Positions 32,794 through 43,897 are shown, counted from the first letter of the stretch. The stretch is DNA of 64,000 bases from Salisapilia sapeloensis (GCA_023334545.1 JAADVB010000071.1:1-64000); one strand, 5' to 3'. Notes: generated by a model not told the origin, from the letters alone. A program made the numbers and translations.

Positions 32794-35700
32794 TTAGCAT
32801 CTCTTCCGGCTCACGCCGTCTTCTTGCTCCGTGCCGTGGATCGAGGCAGACCAAATCTTCCCGCCATCTTGTACACCGTCTTGCAGTACCAGTTTCTGCG
32901 CAACAAAAAGACTCGCATCGCGGTTCGTCCAATAGATCACGTGCGCCGTCAACGCAAACAAGTACTCGTTCGTGATCTCAATCTCATTCTCCTGGAGCGT
33001 ATAGTCGATCGGCTGGCCTTCACACAGATTCCCAAACGTACGAATGTCCTTTGCAAACGCATCGGCACCGTGTTGACTCATTGGAGGCGAGTCGAGGCCC
33101 GATACAGGTCGATCCGACGTCGTGTACCGGAAGGATCCAGTGCTGTACTCGCTATTCGTCCGCTCCAGCTCGACACTCGCGTCCCCTGTTTCATCCAGCG
33201 GCTCTTGGACATACGGATCTGCTGGATGTTCACTACCTTCCACCAGTCCCACTCGTCTCGCATTGCTCTCGACGGCATGCTCAAAGTCTCTTCGCCACCG
33301 TCGTAACGTCTGGACGAAATGTCGAAAGGAATTGCGCACTTGGTACTGGAATCGCAGCCTCCCTTCAAACGTCCCGATGATCGCAGCCTTCGACTTGGCG
33401 CGTGCAGGATTGATGATCGGTTCGAGTCGATACGCCACTGGATCGTACGGATGATAAATATTGTACAGTCGACGGCAATTCGGAAGTGTAAACGCTCGAT
33501 CCAGTGTCTGTCCTCGGACTCTCAGAAAGAGTCCAACGGGCGAACCAAAGCAAAAGAGGTTGTCCACTTCAAAGCGTAGGCGAGGTACAGACATACCAGT
33601 CGCATTCACTTGCCCTCGACGCGGTGTCGGTGGAGGTACGAAGGAACTTTCCGATTCCGACCGATGTTTCAATTGTTCTGTGAACATCGTTTCAAACTCT
33701 TCAGCGTTGGATCGAACGACATGTGCATCATCGTCACTGTCGCTCTCATTCTCCGAACAAAAGTGCTGTCCACTCATCCGCGTCTTCTGTTTCAAATGCA
33801 CCTTTTGCAACTCTAAAATATCAAACGAAATGATTGCACCGAGAGAATGCGCCAGGATAGATACTTTCTTCTGAGGTGGGAGCATCCCATCATCATCATC
33901 TCTCAGCCATCCTTTATTCCGTTGCTGGAAGAGACTCACGATACGATTCATCTCGCCTGCTACTTGTTCCAGAATCACTTGGTGGAACATTGGAGACATG
34001 AAGAAGAGGACATCGAGCACCGTCTCGTTATTAAATTCACGAAGCTTCGGGATCGCAGGGAGCGTCACGTCTCGGATCTTCTTATCCAGCTCTTCCATAT
34101 GCAGCTTCGAATGCCATTCCACAGGTAGAAACTCGACCTTCTTCAGCTTCTTCCCTGACGCTCGGGCCGAATCAAAGTGCGGAGACGCCAGCGCTTCTTT
34201 ATGCAGCAGACGGAGGTTCGCGGCACAGTCGATGATCGACCGGAGCGTCACAACGTTGATCAAGTCGATCGTCTTGAGAGCGTCGCCGATACCATGGACG
34301 ATCAGCACAAGCTCATCCACCTCCTCTTCAATGTCCGCGTCGTCTTCATTCGGCACACATCCCACCTCTTCCTCCACTTTAATCGCATCCTTCCACTTCC
34401 GCAACGTCTCTTCATCCGATCGGACACGAGGATCACCGCGATACACTCGTCGCTTACTCGTAAACGCAGTCGTACCTGCAAGTAGTTTTTTAAACTGCAT
34501 CATGTCGTTCCCTCCTTTGATCTCGACCAAATGTCCGTCCACAGGAACGCTCAAACTACATTTCGACGACACGCGACTCGAAAACACACTTCGTTGCCGC
34601 CGTTCTCGTTCTAGTCGTTCCTTTTCTTCCTCCTGATGCGCGACAAAGTACGTAAAAGCATCTTCCAAGAAGGACGCAGCTACTGGATTGTACGGTGCAA
34701 GACCATAGTTGCGTTTCGCAAAGAGCCACGTGGACCGACAGACGATGAAACGATCTAGCACCGGCCAATAGACTGGTGTCATTTCCATCGAGTCAAAAGA
34801 CACTTCGTACCGACCTTCATCGACAAGCACGACACGATATGGCGTCGGACGCTTACCTGCCTTCTTCTGCTTCTCGTACCATCGAAAGTGTCTTTCTAAC
34901 CGACGATTCTCATGCACTGGGAACTCCATCCACTTGCCGTTACCTGTCGCGTTATTCGAGCTCGGAGGCGATTCTCCGACCATCTGTGCTGCTTTCGACG
35001 CTGCTTTTGACCTTGTCGACTCTTCTGTCGGTCGAACTGACTCGTACGACGTCTTGTCCCCTTGGAGTTTCATGTAGAACCAACAGGGAAAGGTAGATTC
35101 ATTCTGTTCGTCTAGTTTCTCCATCAAACAAGCGTTCGAAGTGACCTGCTCGGATGTTAAAGGAACGCCTCGATCTACTTCTGGCACTCGTTCTCGATCA
35201 GCAGTGTCCAATACGTCAAAGTATAGCATCTCGTTGTGCAGACGGATGGTCGCCATGAACTCAAAGCGTTGGAGTCTCGATTGGAGGACTCGAAGACGCT
35301 GCAGGATACTATTCACGACATCTGCACGACGTTCTGGAGATAGTGACTCGTACGGTCCTCTGCCCAAGATATTCCACTGGACCATGCCCCAATGCTGCTC
35401 TAGTACGACAGTCGCAGAGTATAGATTCTCCACAACATGCTGGACGCGAGAAGTAGAGACAGTTAAAAATAAGTCTGTACGATGTTCTACTTCTTCTCTT
35501 GATGGAAACACGAGTTGAGACGGGAGAATGACAGCCCATCGTACCACACTTTCAGCTGCACCGAGCGGCGGGAGAACGAGATGACGTAGTAAGAACCGTC
35601 GACGCATACTGTTTTTTGCGACAAAATACAACTCTGGTAGCTCTTCACTCGTAACGAATTGGGCAAATCCTTCCACGGCGTTGAATGCAGGTACAGCGAG

Positions 35701-36033
35701 ACGTGTCTGCAGCGGCGCAAGTGGACCTAGCGGCACATTTTCCACCGTGCTTTTCGTCAAGTAAAAGACGCGCTGACCTTGTCTTGTAAATGCTACTCGC
35801 CACTCAAACACAGACTGCTGTGCTGATGAAACTGTATCAACAACACAGTCACGAGAGCGCCCGACGGCGCGTTTCAATAGCTCTGGCGCCTTTCGCTGCA
35901 TGGTCAGCGAGACTTGTCCGCCAAGCGACAACAGAAACGGGAACGGCGTGTACGCAGCCCAGGTCGAGTGGCCGTCATATCGCTCATGCATATCCCGCTG
36001 TGCATCCCGTACGATCTCCGCGATGTGGTACAT
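32794..36033 (-). CDS. DDHD-domain phospholipase (PA-PLA1 family)
   Basis: A phosphatidic-acid-preferring phospholipase A1-like protein of 1079 residues. Residues 1-290 are an N-terminal region not found in human DDHD1/DDHD2. The canonical family N-terminal module follows: CWFYMKL, WMEFPVHENRRLERHF, EGRYEVSF, PVYWPV and RSTWLFAKRN. The lipase region (ELVLIVHGIGDA, then SILAHSLGAIISFDIL near residue 728) has Ala in place of the first Gly of GxSxG. The DDHD domain is complete: FEVDNLFCFGSPVG, YHPYDPVAYRLEP, and the final NEYLFALTAHVIYWTNRDAS with His and Asp. It acts on membranes of the ER/Golgi or lipid droplets in other organisms. The frame is open upstream of ATG 36033 back to a possible acceptor near 36082 (GGAACAG), so a short upstream exon may exist. 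Confidence 0.85.
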   Translation of the reverse strand: MYHIAEIVRDAQRDMHERYDGHSTWAAYTPFPFLLSLGGQVSLTMQRKAPELLKRAVGRSRDCVVDTVSSAQQSVFEWRVAFTRQGQRVFYLTKSTVENVPLGPLAPLQTRLAVPAFNAVEGFAQFVTSEELPELYFVAKNSMRRRFLLRHLVLPPLGAAESVVRWAVILPSQLVFPSREEVEHRTDLFLTVSTSRVQHVVENLYSATVVLEQHWGMVQWNILGRGPYESLSPERRADVVNSILQRLRVLQSRLQRFEFMATIRLHNEMLYFDVLDTADRERVPEVDRGVPLTSEQVTSNACLMEKLDEQNESTFPCWFYMKLQGDKTSYESVRPTEESTRSKAASKAAQMVGESPPSSNNATGNGKWMEFPVHENRRLERHFRWYEKQKKAGKRPTPYRVVLVDEGRYEVSFDSMEMTPVYWPVLDRFIVCRSTWLFAKRNYGLAPYNPVAASFLEDAFTYFVAHQEEEKERLERERRQRSVFSSRVSSKCSLSVPVDGHLVEIKGGNDMMQFKKLLAGTTAFTSKRRVYRGDPRVRSDEETLRKWKDAIKVEEEVGCVPNEDDADIEEEVDELVLIVHGIGDALKTIDLINVVTLRSIIDCAANLRLLHKEALASPHFDSARASGKKLKKVEFLPVEWHSKLHMEELDKKIRDVTLPAIPKLREFNNETVLDVLFFMSPMFHQVILEQVAGEMNRIVSLFQQRNKGWLRDDDDGMLPPQKKVSILAHSLGAIISFDILELQKVHLKQKTRMSGQHFCSENESDSDDDAHVVRSNAEEFETMFTEQLKHRSESESSFVPPPTPRRGQVNATGMSVPRLRFEVDNLFCFGSPVGLFLRVRGQTLDRAFTLPNCRRLYNIYHPYDPVAYRLEPIINPARAKSKAAIIGTFEGRLRFQYQVRNSFRHFVQTLRRWRRDFEHAVESNARRVGLVEGSEHPADPYVQEPLDETGDASVELERTNSEYSTGSFRYTTSDRPVSGLDSPPMSQHGADAFAKDIRTFGNLCEGQPIDYTLQENEIEITNEYLFALTAHVIYWTNRDASLFVAQKLVLQDGVQDGGKIWSASIHGTEQEDGVSRKRC

Positions 36034-36474
36034 GCCACTCGAGAAGCCGCCGAGTGGGAGCTGCTGGTCGGTAAAATTAGATCTGTTCCAAACACAGGAA
36101 AAACAAAGTGTGGCTCGAAATAGTTACGACGATTCAGAATCGAAGGTGAATGGAAATGTGAGTAAGTGACGTCATGAAGTCGAAATGTACAGTATGAAAG
36201 ATAGATCTCGCTCTTTTCGAAAGAGATGACAGGAAGGAATGTACTTGCGTACAAGTATCAAACGATGCGATACTTGGATGAAATGTCGTATTGAAGTTGA
36301 GATCTGAACATCTTGTCCAATCAAAAGTGGAAAGTTTTTGATTTCAACCAATGAAAAGCTACCAAGGTACCTTTTTCATGCGTTGGGTGGAACGAGGCAT
36401 GTCATAGGCTCGAGTAGAATGGTCGAGGAGGTCATGGCTCTGGACCCACATCTCGTATTCTTCTTGTGTCGGCT
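36034..36474. promoter_or_regulatory. Divergent promoter region with a CRE-like palindrome
   Basis: Separates the DDHD phospholipase (minus) and the F-box gene (plus). A perfect TGACGTCA palindrome, the binding site of CREB/ATF-type bZIP factors, lies at 36167-36174. Oomycetes have many bZIP factors, but a single 8-mer is weak evidence. Confidence 0.35.
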
Positions 36475-37464
36475 ATGGCGAGCATCGTACAGACTCGACT
36501 GCCGGTGGTCCATATCCCACAACGAGTAGCAAAGTCGTCGCCTCTGCCTCAGTCGTCTCTGGAGCAAGCACTGCCAGATGCGGTGCTGGAGCACATGCTC
36601 CAGTACCTGTCGCTACCAGACTTGCTGCAGGCCGAAGCAGTGAATCGCGATTGGAAGCAGCTAGTGTCCGACTCTCGTGAATGGCACCACGTTACTTTCT
36701 CCGACGACAATACGAGCAAGTGGCTACAGACTCTTCTCGTCATCACTAGGCGCCATGGAGCTCAAGTCCAGACGCTTTCCATCCACAACTGTAGCTTCAT
36801 GAATAGCTCAGTGCTATCTATGGTAGCATCCAACTTGGTACATGTGCACAGCTTGACCATTCGATCGTGCAAGACACTTACAGATGAAGCGTTAGCGTCC
36901 TTCTTACTTGGCTCCAGTCGTAGTCTGGAACGCCTCGAGCTTCCTGCATGCCCACAACTGTCGGACATTTCTATCGACATGATCTGCAAAGCCAATTCTC
37001 CTTTAGAAGCTGTGAACTTTAGCTTTAACCGCCTGATCTCTCCTTTGTCGATCATGAAGCTCACACACCACTTGCGTTCGACCTTGAAAGCGGTTAATTT
37101 CAAGTCCACTCGCGTGACAGATGAAGCGGTGGTAGCGATGAGCTCCACTTGCTCTCAGCTAATGTCCATTCGAGTTGGAGGCAGTGGACTCATGTCCGAT
37201 ACAACGCTCTATGCGCTGGCGAATAATTGCGGAGATCGATTGGAAGTGCTGGATGTCGCTCACAGCAATCCCTTTGGCGTCGGTCGTTGTGCTATGACAG
37301 ACGACGGGGTCAAGTATATAGCGTCCAAGTGTCCACAGCTGAGGGAAATCTGCCTCCGAGGCCAAGGATTGTTGACGAAAGAGTCGGAAATAGCGTTAAA
37401 GCAGCACTGTCCGAAACTGACGCGAGTAGGTACTAGTGGGTGTAGGCAGATGCGTGCCAAGTGA
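36475..37464 (+). CDS. F-box and leucine-rich-repeat protein (FBXL type)
   Basis: A likely substrate adaptor of an SCF ubiquitin ligase, 329 residues, intronless, from ATG 36475 (MASIVQTRLP). An F-box lies at about 33-75 (LPDAVLEHMLQYLSLPDLL then AEAVNRDWKQLV), where Skp1 would bind. Irregular 25-27-residue leucine-rich repeats follow, of the cysteine-containing type: VQTLSIHNCSFMN, VHSLTIRSCKTLTDEAL, LERLELPACPQLSDISI, LEVLDVAHSN and LREICLRGQGLLTK. The protein ends in a basic tail. The C-terminal repeat TRVGTSGCRQ is short, which is normal at the cap. The substrate is unknown. Confidence 0.85.
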   Translation: MASIVQTRLPVVHIPQRVAKSSPLPQSSLEQALPDAVLEHMLQYLSLPDLLQAEAVNRDWKQLVSDSREWHHVTFSDDNTSKWLQTLLVITRRHGAQVQTLSIHNCSFMNSSVLSMVASNLVHVHSLTIRSCKTLTDEALASFLLGSSRSLERLELPACPQLSDISIDMICKANSPLEAVNFSFNRLISPLSIMKLTHHLRSTLKAVNFKSTRVTDEAVVAMSSTCSQLMSIRVGGSGLMSDTTLYALANNCGDRLEVLDVAHSNPFGVGRCAMTDDGVKYIASKCPQLREICLRGQGLLTKESEIALKQHCPKLTRVGTSGCRQMRAK

Positions 37465-38123
37465 TTTATTTCGATTCAAAATTTATTTTCTTTATGTCAG
37501 AATTTGGAGTATTCGTTTTGTGAATGATGTCTTCCAGGTAGCATGTATGTTGCCAAAATTAGGGCACCTAGGGATGCATGAACAGCAATGTCTCCGTCTA
37601 TCTGGCAGCAAGGAGCTACGGAAGTCGAACGACTTGAATCAGAAAGCATACTTCAAATTAGATCAACACGTCAGGTACGTGCTCTACATGGACACGATCG
37701 AGCGAAGGAATGGGCTTCATCCGCTTGTCCATGCACCTTTATCAGATCTTCAAGTTGATTTGAATACTGGCGCCTGCCAAGATAAAAGGGCCATGCGCGC
37801 TACGTATCGTTTCAATTGCTCTGCCATCTGACCTTGAAGTGAATGCGCCGAAAAGATTTCAAACTTTCCCCTCGAATGATAATAAATAGATACATGTAGC
37901 AAACTTTGCACTCTATCGCCGTTACATTAGACTATTATCTCCCTAACACACATGTCCTCCATAAGCTCTTTAAACAAGAAAAGGTGAGTGCCTTGCAACA
38001 TGATCAGTTTGATTCACGACTCTTGACAGTACATTCACATTCAAACGCAACTTCAAATAGGGTTTTCCAAAAGTAGAGGCTATTCCGCGAATTAGGACAA
38101 AAGTAGCCCCACTTGTAAAAAAG
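37465..38123. other. Intergenic stretch
   Basis: 3' flank of the F-box gene and promoter of the phosphoglucomutase gene. The ORF at 37436-37831 overlaps the F-box stop and has no recognisable feature. Confidence 0.4.
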
Positions 38124-38140
38124 CTCACTTCATATATCCA
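38124..38140 (+). promoter_or_regulatory. Oomycete initiator-like element of the phosphoglucomutase gene
   Basis: GCTCACTTCATATATCC matches the YCAYTYY initiator core and closely resembles the element before RPS13. It lies 34 bases upstream of the ATG. Confidence 0.5.
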
Positions 38141-38174
38141 CTCCAGTCGCACAGTCAAAGAACATTCCGATAAA

Positions 38175-40096
38175 ATGACCTCCGTACTTGACCAGGCGAA
38201 GCAATGGATCGAATGGGATGTCAATGATGGCACCAAGTCTGCCGTTAAGGCCCTCGTCGATGCGAATGACACGGAAGCATTGCAAAAGCTCTTTGCATCT
38301 CGTGTTGAATTTGGGACTGCCGGGCTTAGGGCCTGCATGCGTCCCGGCCCGAACGGCATGAACGACCTCGTGGTCATTCAGACGACGCAAGGCTTATGCA
38401 AATACCTCTTCGAATCGTTTGGAGAAGAAATTGCCAAGGAAAAAGGTATTGCAATCGGTTATGACCACCGAGCCATTGACTCGCTCTCTTCGAAACGCTT
38501 TGCTGAGCTCGCTACGGCTGTCTGCGTCCATGTCGGAATGAAAGTGTACCTCTACGAAGGTTTTGCAGCCACACCACTCGTGGTATGTCCATCACTACCT
38601 CTCCTTATAGCAAGAATGTTAAACCACAATCATATAGCCATTTTGTGTGGAGGAGAAGTCAACTGCTGCAGGAATTGTTATCACTGCATCACACAACCCA
38701 AAGGTACATATTCCTCCTCCAACTTTCCTGCATGATAGGTACTTATTATATACCTAATGAGTAGCAAGACAATGGGTACAAGCTCTACTGGGCCAATGGT
38801 AGTCAAATCATTCCTCCGCACGACGCTGCAATCGCGTCTCTCATCGAAAAAAACCTCGAGCCATGGACAGACTTCAGTGCTACATCCCAATCGACGCTCC
38901 GTTCTAATCCTCTAGTGCATGATCCGACAAAGGATGTCGGTGACGCCTACTTTGCACATCTAAAACAGAAACTATGCCGTTATCCGGAAGACAACGCGAA
39001 ATCTCCTCTTCGCATCGCCTACACCGCCATGCACGGTGTTGGCCACGCGTTCACCTCTCGTTCCTTTGCTGCATTCAGTCTTCCGCCGTACATTCCTGTC
39101 GAGTCTCAGCTCCATCCGGATCCAGCTTTCCCGACCGTCACATTTCCCAATCCGGAAGAAGGCAAAGGTGCATTAAAGGAAGCTATGAAGACTGCTGCAG
39201 AGCACAATGCCACTTTGATCTTGGCGAATGATCCGGATGCAGACCGTCTCGCTATTGCTGAATGGGACGAAGCGAACGATCAATGGTACATCTTCTCCGG
39301 GAATGAGATTGGCGCCATGCTTGGCCACTGGAGTTTCGTACAATGGCAAGAGAGCTCTAGTACGACCAATATCAAGGACGTCTGGTTCGTAGCGTCTACC
39401 GTGTCGTCCAAGATGCTGAAAGCTGTTGCCGAAAAGGAAGGATGCAACTTTGCCGAGACCTTGACTGGCTTCAAGTGGATGGGGAATAAGACGGCTGACT
39501 TACGAGGTCAAGGTCAAACAGTAGTCTTTTCGTTTGAAGAAGCCATTGGCTTTTGTGTCGGTGACGTCGTGAAAGACAAGGATGGTGTGAGTGCAGCTGC
39601 ATTTGCAGCAGAGATGGCAACGCAGCTCCAGTTGAAACGCAACCAGACACTGAAACAGTACTTGGAAACTCTGTACGCTAAGTATGGTGAATTCGTGACG
39701 AACAACCACTATGTTATCTGTCATGAACCCTCGACGATCGCGGCGATTTTCAAACGTCTGCGGAATGGCGGCGAGTACTGGACCCACTGTGGCGACTTTG
39801 AGATTGCACACGTTCGAGACTTGACGACTGGATACGACAGTGAACAGCCAGATAAGAAGGCTATTCTCCCCGTAAGCAGTAGCTCTCAGATGATCACGTA
39901 TACCTTCACGAACGGATGCGTGGCAACGTTGCGAACGAGCGGGACGGAGCCAAAGCTCAAGTACTACGTCGAGCTCGCGGGTAAAGTCGGTCAGAAGCGG
40001 GGTGAAGTGGAGAATGTACTAGCTACGCAAGTCAGTCAGATCGTGTCGGAGATGCTCGAGCCGGAGAAGAACGGACTGCAGTTGCCGGAAGCCTAG
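38175..40096 (+). CDS. PGM2: Phosphoglucomutase / phosphopentomutase (PGM2 type)
   Basis: Interconverts hexose or pentose 1- and 5/6-phosphates in the cytosol. Exons 38175-38582, 38638-38703 and 38765-40096 (introns 55 and 61 nt, phase 0) give 601 residues. The 66-base middle exon contains the catalytic phosphoserine loop TASHNPK, so no single ORF shows the active site. Also seen are EFGTAGLRA and RPGPNGMNDL at the N-terminus, the metal loop ANDPDADRLAIAE, the sugar-binding loop GFKWMGNKTADL and FSFEEAIGF, and the phosphate-binding RTSGTEPKLKYY. The EFGTAGLR and DPDADR variants are typical of the PGM2/PMM2 group rather than classical PGM1. The stop is 168 bases before the MAK16 start on the same strand. 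Confidence 0.95.
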
Positions 40097-40264
40097 CTCG
40101 CCTAAGTTGAAGTTCGTCCGTCGATTCAAGATCCAATACACTTTGATTGGCTTTAAATCATCCTTTGCATCCAATCACTAGTCGTACTCGTTCAAAACCA
40201 GTCATCCGTAGCAAAACCATCAGCAAAGACTCGTTGGCATTGCCACCGGTACGTTCGGTTCATC

Positions 40265-41168
40265 ATGCAGCATGACGAAGTGATTTGGAGCGTTCTTTCG
40301 AACCAGTTCTGTTCCTTCAAGACCAAGTATGTTTTTATCCATTCTCTTCACTCTATTGCAATCGAGTACTAAAGTATGTACCAATGGTAGATTGCCAGAC
40401 ACCAAGAATGAGTTTTGTCGAAACGAGTATAACGTCTCTGGTCTTTGCAATCGCGGTGCATGCCCACTCGCGAATAGTCGATACGCTACCATTCGTGAAC
40501 ATGATGGCGTCTGTTACTTGTACACCAAGACAATCGAACGTGCTCACTCGCCCAAGAACTTATGGGAAAAGAAAAAATTGTCGAAAAACTATACGAAAGC
40601 ATTAGCCCAAGTGGATGAAGAGCTCCAATTCTGGCCAAAGAACCTCATCCATAAGAACAAGCAGCGTCTCACGAAAATCCATCAGTACCTCATGCGTATG
40701 CGAAAGCTACGTATGAAGACCAAGCCACGTATGGAAGTCGTCAAGAAGAAACTCGACAGACGAGAAGCTCGTCGTGAGAAGAAGGCAGAGGACGCTGCCA
40801 AGCTCGATACAGCCATTGAAAAGGAATTGCTTGAGCGTCTTAAGAACGGAACGTACGGTGATATCTACAACTTCCCGTCGCAACAGTTCTCGAACGTCTT
40901 GGAGAATGGCGACGATGCACAAGTAGAGGACGGAGAAGACTATGAAGATGAAGAGGAAAGTGAAGATGAAGTGGAGTATGTGGAAGATTTAGAAGAAGAA
41001 GAGAGCGACTTGGAGAGTCTCGCGGACGATATGGAGCGTACGGGTGGCACGAAACGCAAGAAGGATACCTCGGACGAACGACCGACGAAGAAGAACCGAT
41101 CGGGACCGTACGTCGAGATCGAGTACGAACAGGAAGAGGAGACAGAACCTACGGAAACGTCGTGGTAA
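40265..41168 (+). CDS. MAK16: MAK16 homologue, 60S ribosome biogenesis factor
   Basis: A nucleolar protein needed for early 60S pre-ribosome assembly. Exon 1 (40265-40326) encodes [20 protein letters not shown], almost invariant in the family. After a 64-nt intron (GTATGT...GGTAG, phase 2) exon 2 (40391-41168) continues with [25 protein letters not shown] and EHDGVCYLY, which include the conserved cysteines, then [15 protein letters not shown] and the Lys/Arg-rich [17 protein letters not shown]. The end is a long acidic tail and a short basic patch, usual for MAK16. Length is 279 residues. The stop lies 32 bases from the convergent kinesin stop. Confidence 0.96.
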
Positions 41169-41200
41169 TTGCTATACAACCTACATTTTGCCATCCAACA

Positions 41201-43840
41201 CTATTGCTGCGCACATTCCGACGAGTGCTCTGCCTCTGGCTCTTGCTCCTGCACTCGTCGTCGTAGCTCATCTCGTTCTTTCTTGATACGTTGGTAGATG
41301 CTCCACGCTTCTTTCGTCATTTTCACTTTTTCCAGCTTATTAATCCGAAGTCGTTGCGCCTCGATCAGTTCCTCCATCTCGTGCATCTTTCTCGTTTCTT
41401 CCTCTTGAGACGATAGAAGAGCTTCCAACTGTCGACATCGTTCATCACTTTCCTCCAACTGATGCTGACTGTCTTCCAACTGAGCTTGTAGATCTTGATC
41501 GGAAGACGCCTGGTCTTTCGCATACAACTCCTGTAGCTGATACTTCATCTCGTCCTTTTCTTCCAGAGCATACGCTAGCTTCTCCTCCACCTTGTTCTTC
41601 TCTAAACGCACGCCTTGTAGCTCTTGCTCGAGCATCTCCTTCTCGCTCGTGACGATGTACAATTGTTCCTGTGCACCCTTCACTTCCTCACGACTGTCCT
41701 GCAGCTCCGACTGAACAGACGATAGCATCTCTTTATACGACGCCACGTCTTTCTCTAGGCTCTCCTTCTCCTCGTTCGTCCACGTCGAGCTCTGGTCTTC
41801 CGATATCCCATCCAGCATCTTCTTCCCTCGTGTTCCTTGCCTTAAAAGCGCCTGCTGCACCTCTTTCTTGAGCTCCTCTGCCTCTTGGTTCTTGGTATCC
41901 AAAAGCTGCTTCAACGTCTCCTTCTCCCTCTTCTCTCTCTCCACTTCTTCCGACGGCAAGTCGATCACTTCCCCTCGTACCATCTTCCTCAACTCTTCAT
42001 TTTCCTTTTCTTTCTCGATGAATTGTCCCTGTAACGTCTGTAGCTCTTCCATGACTTCAGCTAATTCCGTACGAACGTTCTCTTTCATACGTTCCACTTG
42101 ACTCTGCGCCGATAGCTTTTCACAGATTGCTGTCTGTTTTTCCATCGCTAGTTCCTGTACACGACGTTTTAATACCGATTCGTCATGATCTTCTAATTGC
42201 ATCTGTAGCAACTGATTGTCATGCTCAAGCTGCTCGCATAGTTGCCATGCACGACCTAATGCACGAAGGTTACGCAGCACTTCGGTCACGCGTTTATACT
42301 CGACGGAAAAGCTTTCAGGATCTACGGATGGGAATTCTTCAGATAAGAAACTGTCGTTCCCTTCGTCTGATGACAAGCTCATGTCCTTTCCATAGTGTGC
42401 GACGGCAGCTTCGATCATTTCTAAGAGTAATTCGGAGCGAGACTTCTTTGCATAGTTACGAGAAGAAGACAGCTTCTTCCCTCGACGTGACGTGACGTGA
42501 CTGAATTCAGACGCAGCGATGTTCACGTCAATCGTCATCGGATCATTCTCCTTATCCGCCACATCTTTCTTGGCATGCATTGGCGATAACGACAGTCGAC
42601 GACGTTTACTCGGTTGTTTCCACTCACCCAACAACTTTCCCAGCACCTGTGTCATCTCTTGCTTGCGTTTTCCATGATCCTTCAACGCTTGTTTCAATTC
42701 TTCCAACTCATTCCCTTCCTTTGTACTCACTTCATTCACATGCACAGACGTCTGGACGCTCTTGGCACGAGACGCGAACTGTAACGTACTTCTCGTCTCG
42801 TCTTCATATCGACTCGACGGTGTCACACAGCAGATGATCAGCGTACGCGTATTCCCACCGAGTGAAGGCTGGAGTAGTCGTGTCAGCTTCGAGTCTCGAT
42901 ACGGTGGAGCTGATGTGGAACCGCTTGGAGGAGCGGCTGGAAGTGCGCTGTCTGGTTGATGCAGCTGTAGGATCTGTTGCTGTAGGTATTGAGCATGCCG
43001 ACTGCGTGCTGCGAGCGAGTGGATGACTCGAGATAGTGTCAACAAGGACCGATTGATACTACCAGCTTCCCGTTGTCGCTTGCCTTCTGCATTCGTATGT
43101 CTTACACTCTCGGATCCAGCCAGATCCACCAGGTTTAAGACTGCCACTAGCTTTTTTGACGGCGTATTCTCTTCGTCCTCGACCTTGGGTGAGCTTTCAA
43201 TGTATAACCGACAGATTGTGTGCGAACGAGAACTTCGGTCGTTCATTTTAGTGGCACTAATCGCTCTTCTTTCTTTTCCACGTTCCAGGAGCTCATATAG
43301 ATCTTCTGGCGTGTGAATGTCATGCTCTTTGCACTCGAGAAAGACTCCTTTCACCGGATCCTCTCGTATTTTAATGACATTTGGCTCCTCTTCTTCACCA
43401 AACAGGTCATGAATGACCTCATTGTATATCTCGGCAAACGAAGCACGTAATGTATACTCTCGCGTTTCATCATTCTTCATGTAAGAAAAGAGTTCGGCGA
43501 TCGATAGCTGCAATATCCCGCGTTCACCAAACGTATCGTCGCCGTGCATCGTAAATGTCTTGCCACTAGATGTCTGTCCGTAGGCAAAGATCGTGCCATT
43601 GATACCGGCTAAAGCAGATTGGATGATCCGCTGTGCGCTTTCCGCATAGATCGTGTCGGTGGCAACGTCTGCTGCGAACACGACGTCATAGAGGTACCTA
43701 TTGCCATGCAAAGCTATTTGTCGTGCGTGGGAGACCTCGAGGACGTTCGAGTCGCCTTGCGCTGTCTCTCGCTCGTTTAGCGGTCGCACACGTACGCAGA
43801 CAGAGACGTTCTCGGCACCGCCCGCCTCCATTCTTGCCAT
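41201..43840 (-). CDS. Kinesin motor, CENP-E/kinesin-7-like
   Basis: A plus-end-type microtubule motor with an N-terminal head, 879 residues from ATG 43840 (MARMEAGG). The head (about 10-370) shows VCVRVRPLNERE, the P-loop AYGQTSSGKTFTM, switch I NDRSSRSHTI, switch II LNLVDLAGSE and the neck-proximal STLQFASRAKSV. An insert of about 40 residues rich in Gln/His/Pro/Ser (HAQYLQQQILQLHQPDS) interrupts the head between the helix carrying LLTLSRVIHSLA and YRDSKLTRLLQPSLGG. From 400 onward there is a basic NLS-like KRRRLSL and a long coiled coil of Glu/Leu/Gln heptads. The insertion in loop 12 and the head sequence fit kinesin-7. True CENP-E is far longer, so the mitotic role is only inferred. Confidence 0.88.
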   Translation of the reverse strand: MARMEAGGAENVSVCVRVRPLNERETAQGDSNVLEVSHARQIALHGNRYLYDVVFAADVATDTIYAESAQRIIQSALAGINGTIFAYGQTSSGKTFTMHGDDTFGERGILQLSIAELFSYMKNDETREYTLRASFAEIYNEVIHDLFGEEEEPNVIKIREDPVKGVFLECKEHDIHTPEDLYELLERGKERRAISATKMNDRSSRSHTICRLYIESSPKVEDEENTPSKKLVAVLNLVDLAGSESVRHTNAEGKRQREAGSINRSLLTLSRVIHSLAARSRHAQYLQQQILQLHQPDSALPAAPPSGSTSAPPYRDSKLTRLLQPSLGGNTRTLIICCVTPSSRYEDETRSTLQFASRAKSVQTSVHVNEVSTKEGNELEELKQALKDHGKRKQEMTQVLGKLLGEWKQPSKRRRLSLSPMHAKKDVADKENDPMTIDVNIAASEFSHVTSRRGKKLSSSRNYAKKSRSELLLEMIEAAVAHYGKDMSLSSDEGNDSFLSEEFPSVDPESFSVEYKRVTEVLRNLRALGRAWQLCEQLEHDNQLLQMQLEDHDESVLKRRVQELAMEKQTAICEKLSAQSQVERMKENVRTELAEVMEELQTLQGQFIEKEKENEELRKMVRGEVIDLPSEEVEREKREKETLKQLLDTKNQEAEELKKEVQQALLRQGTRGKKMLDGISEDQSSTWTNEEKESLEKDVASYKEMLSSVQSELQDSREEVKGAQEQLYIVTSEKEMLEQELQGVRLEKNKVEEKLAYALEEKDEMKYQLQELYAKDQASSDQDLQAQLEDSQHQLEESDERCRQLEALLSSQEEETRKMHEMEELIEAQRLRINKLEKVKMTKEAWSIYQRIKKERDELRRRVQEQEPEAEHSSECAQQ

Positions 43841-43897
43841 TGCTGTGTTTATCTTGATGTTTGTATGCAAAGACGCGAGAAAATTTAGGCGGGAAAC

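Noticed and set aside
33998-34636. Plus ORF of 212 codons opposite the DDHD gene
   Set aside because: Ser/Arg-rich antisense shadow of the phospholipase, which has clear domain motifs on the minus strand.
36167-36174. CRE-like palindrome TGACGTCA as proof of cAMP-regulated transcription
   Set aside because: A single 8-mer in a 440-base promoter region; kept only as a weak regulatory note.
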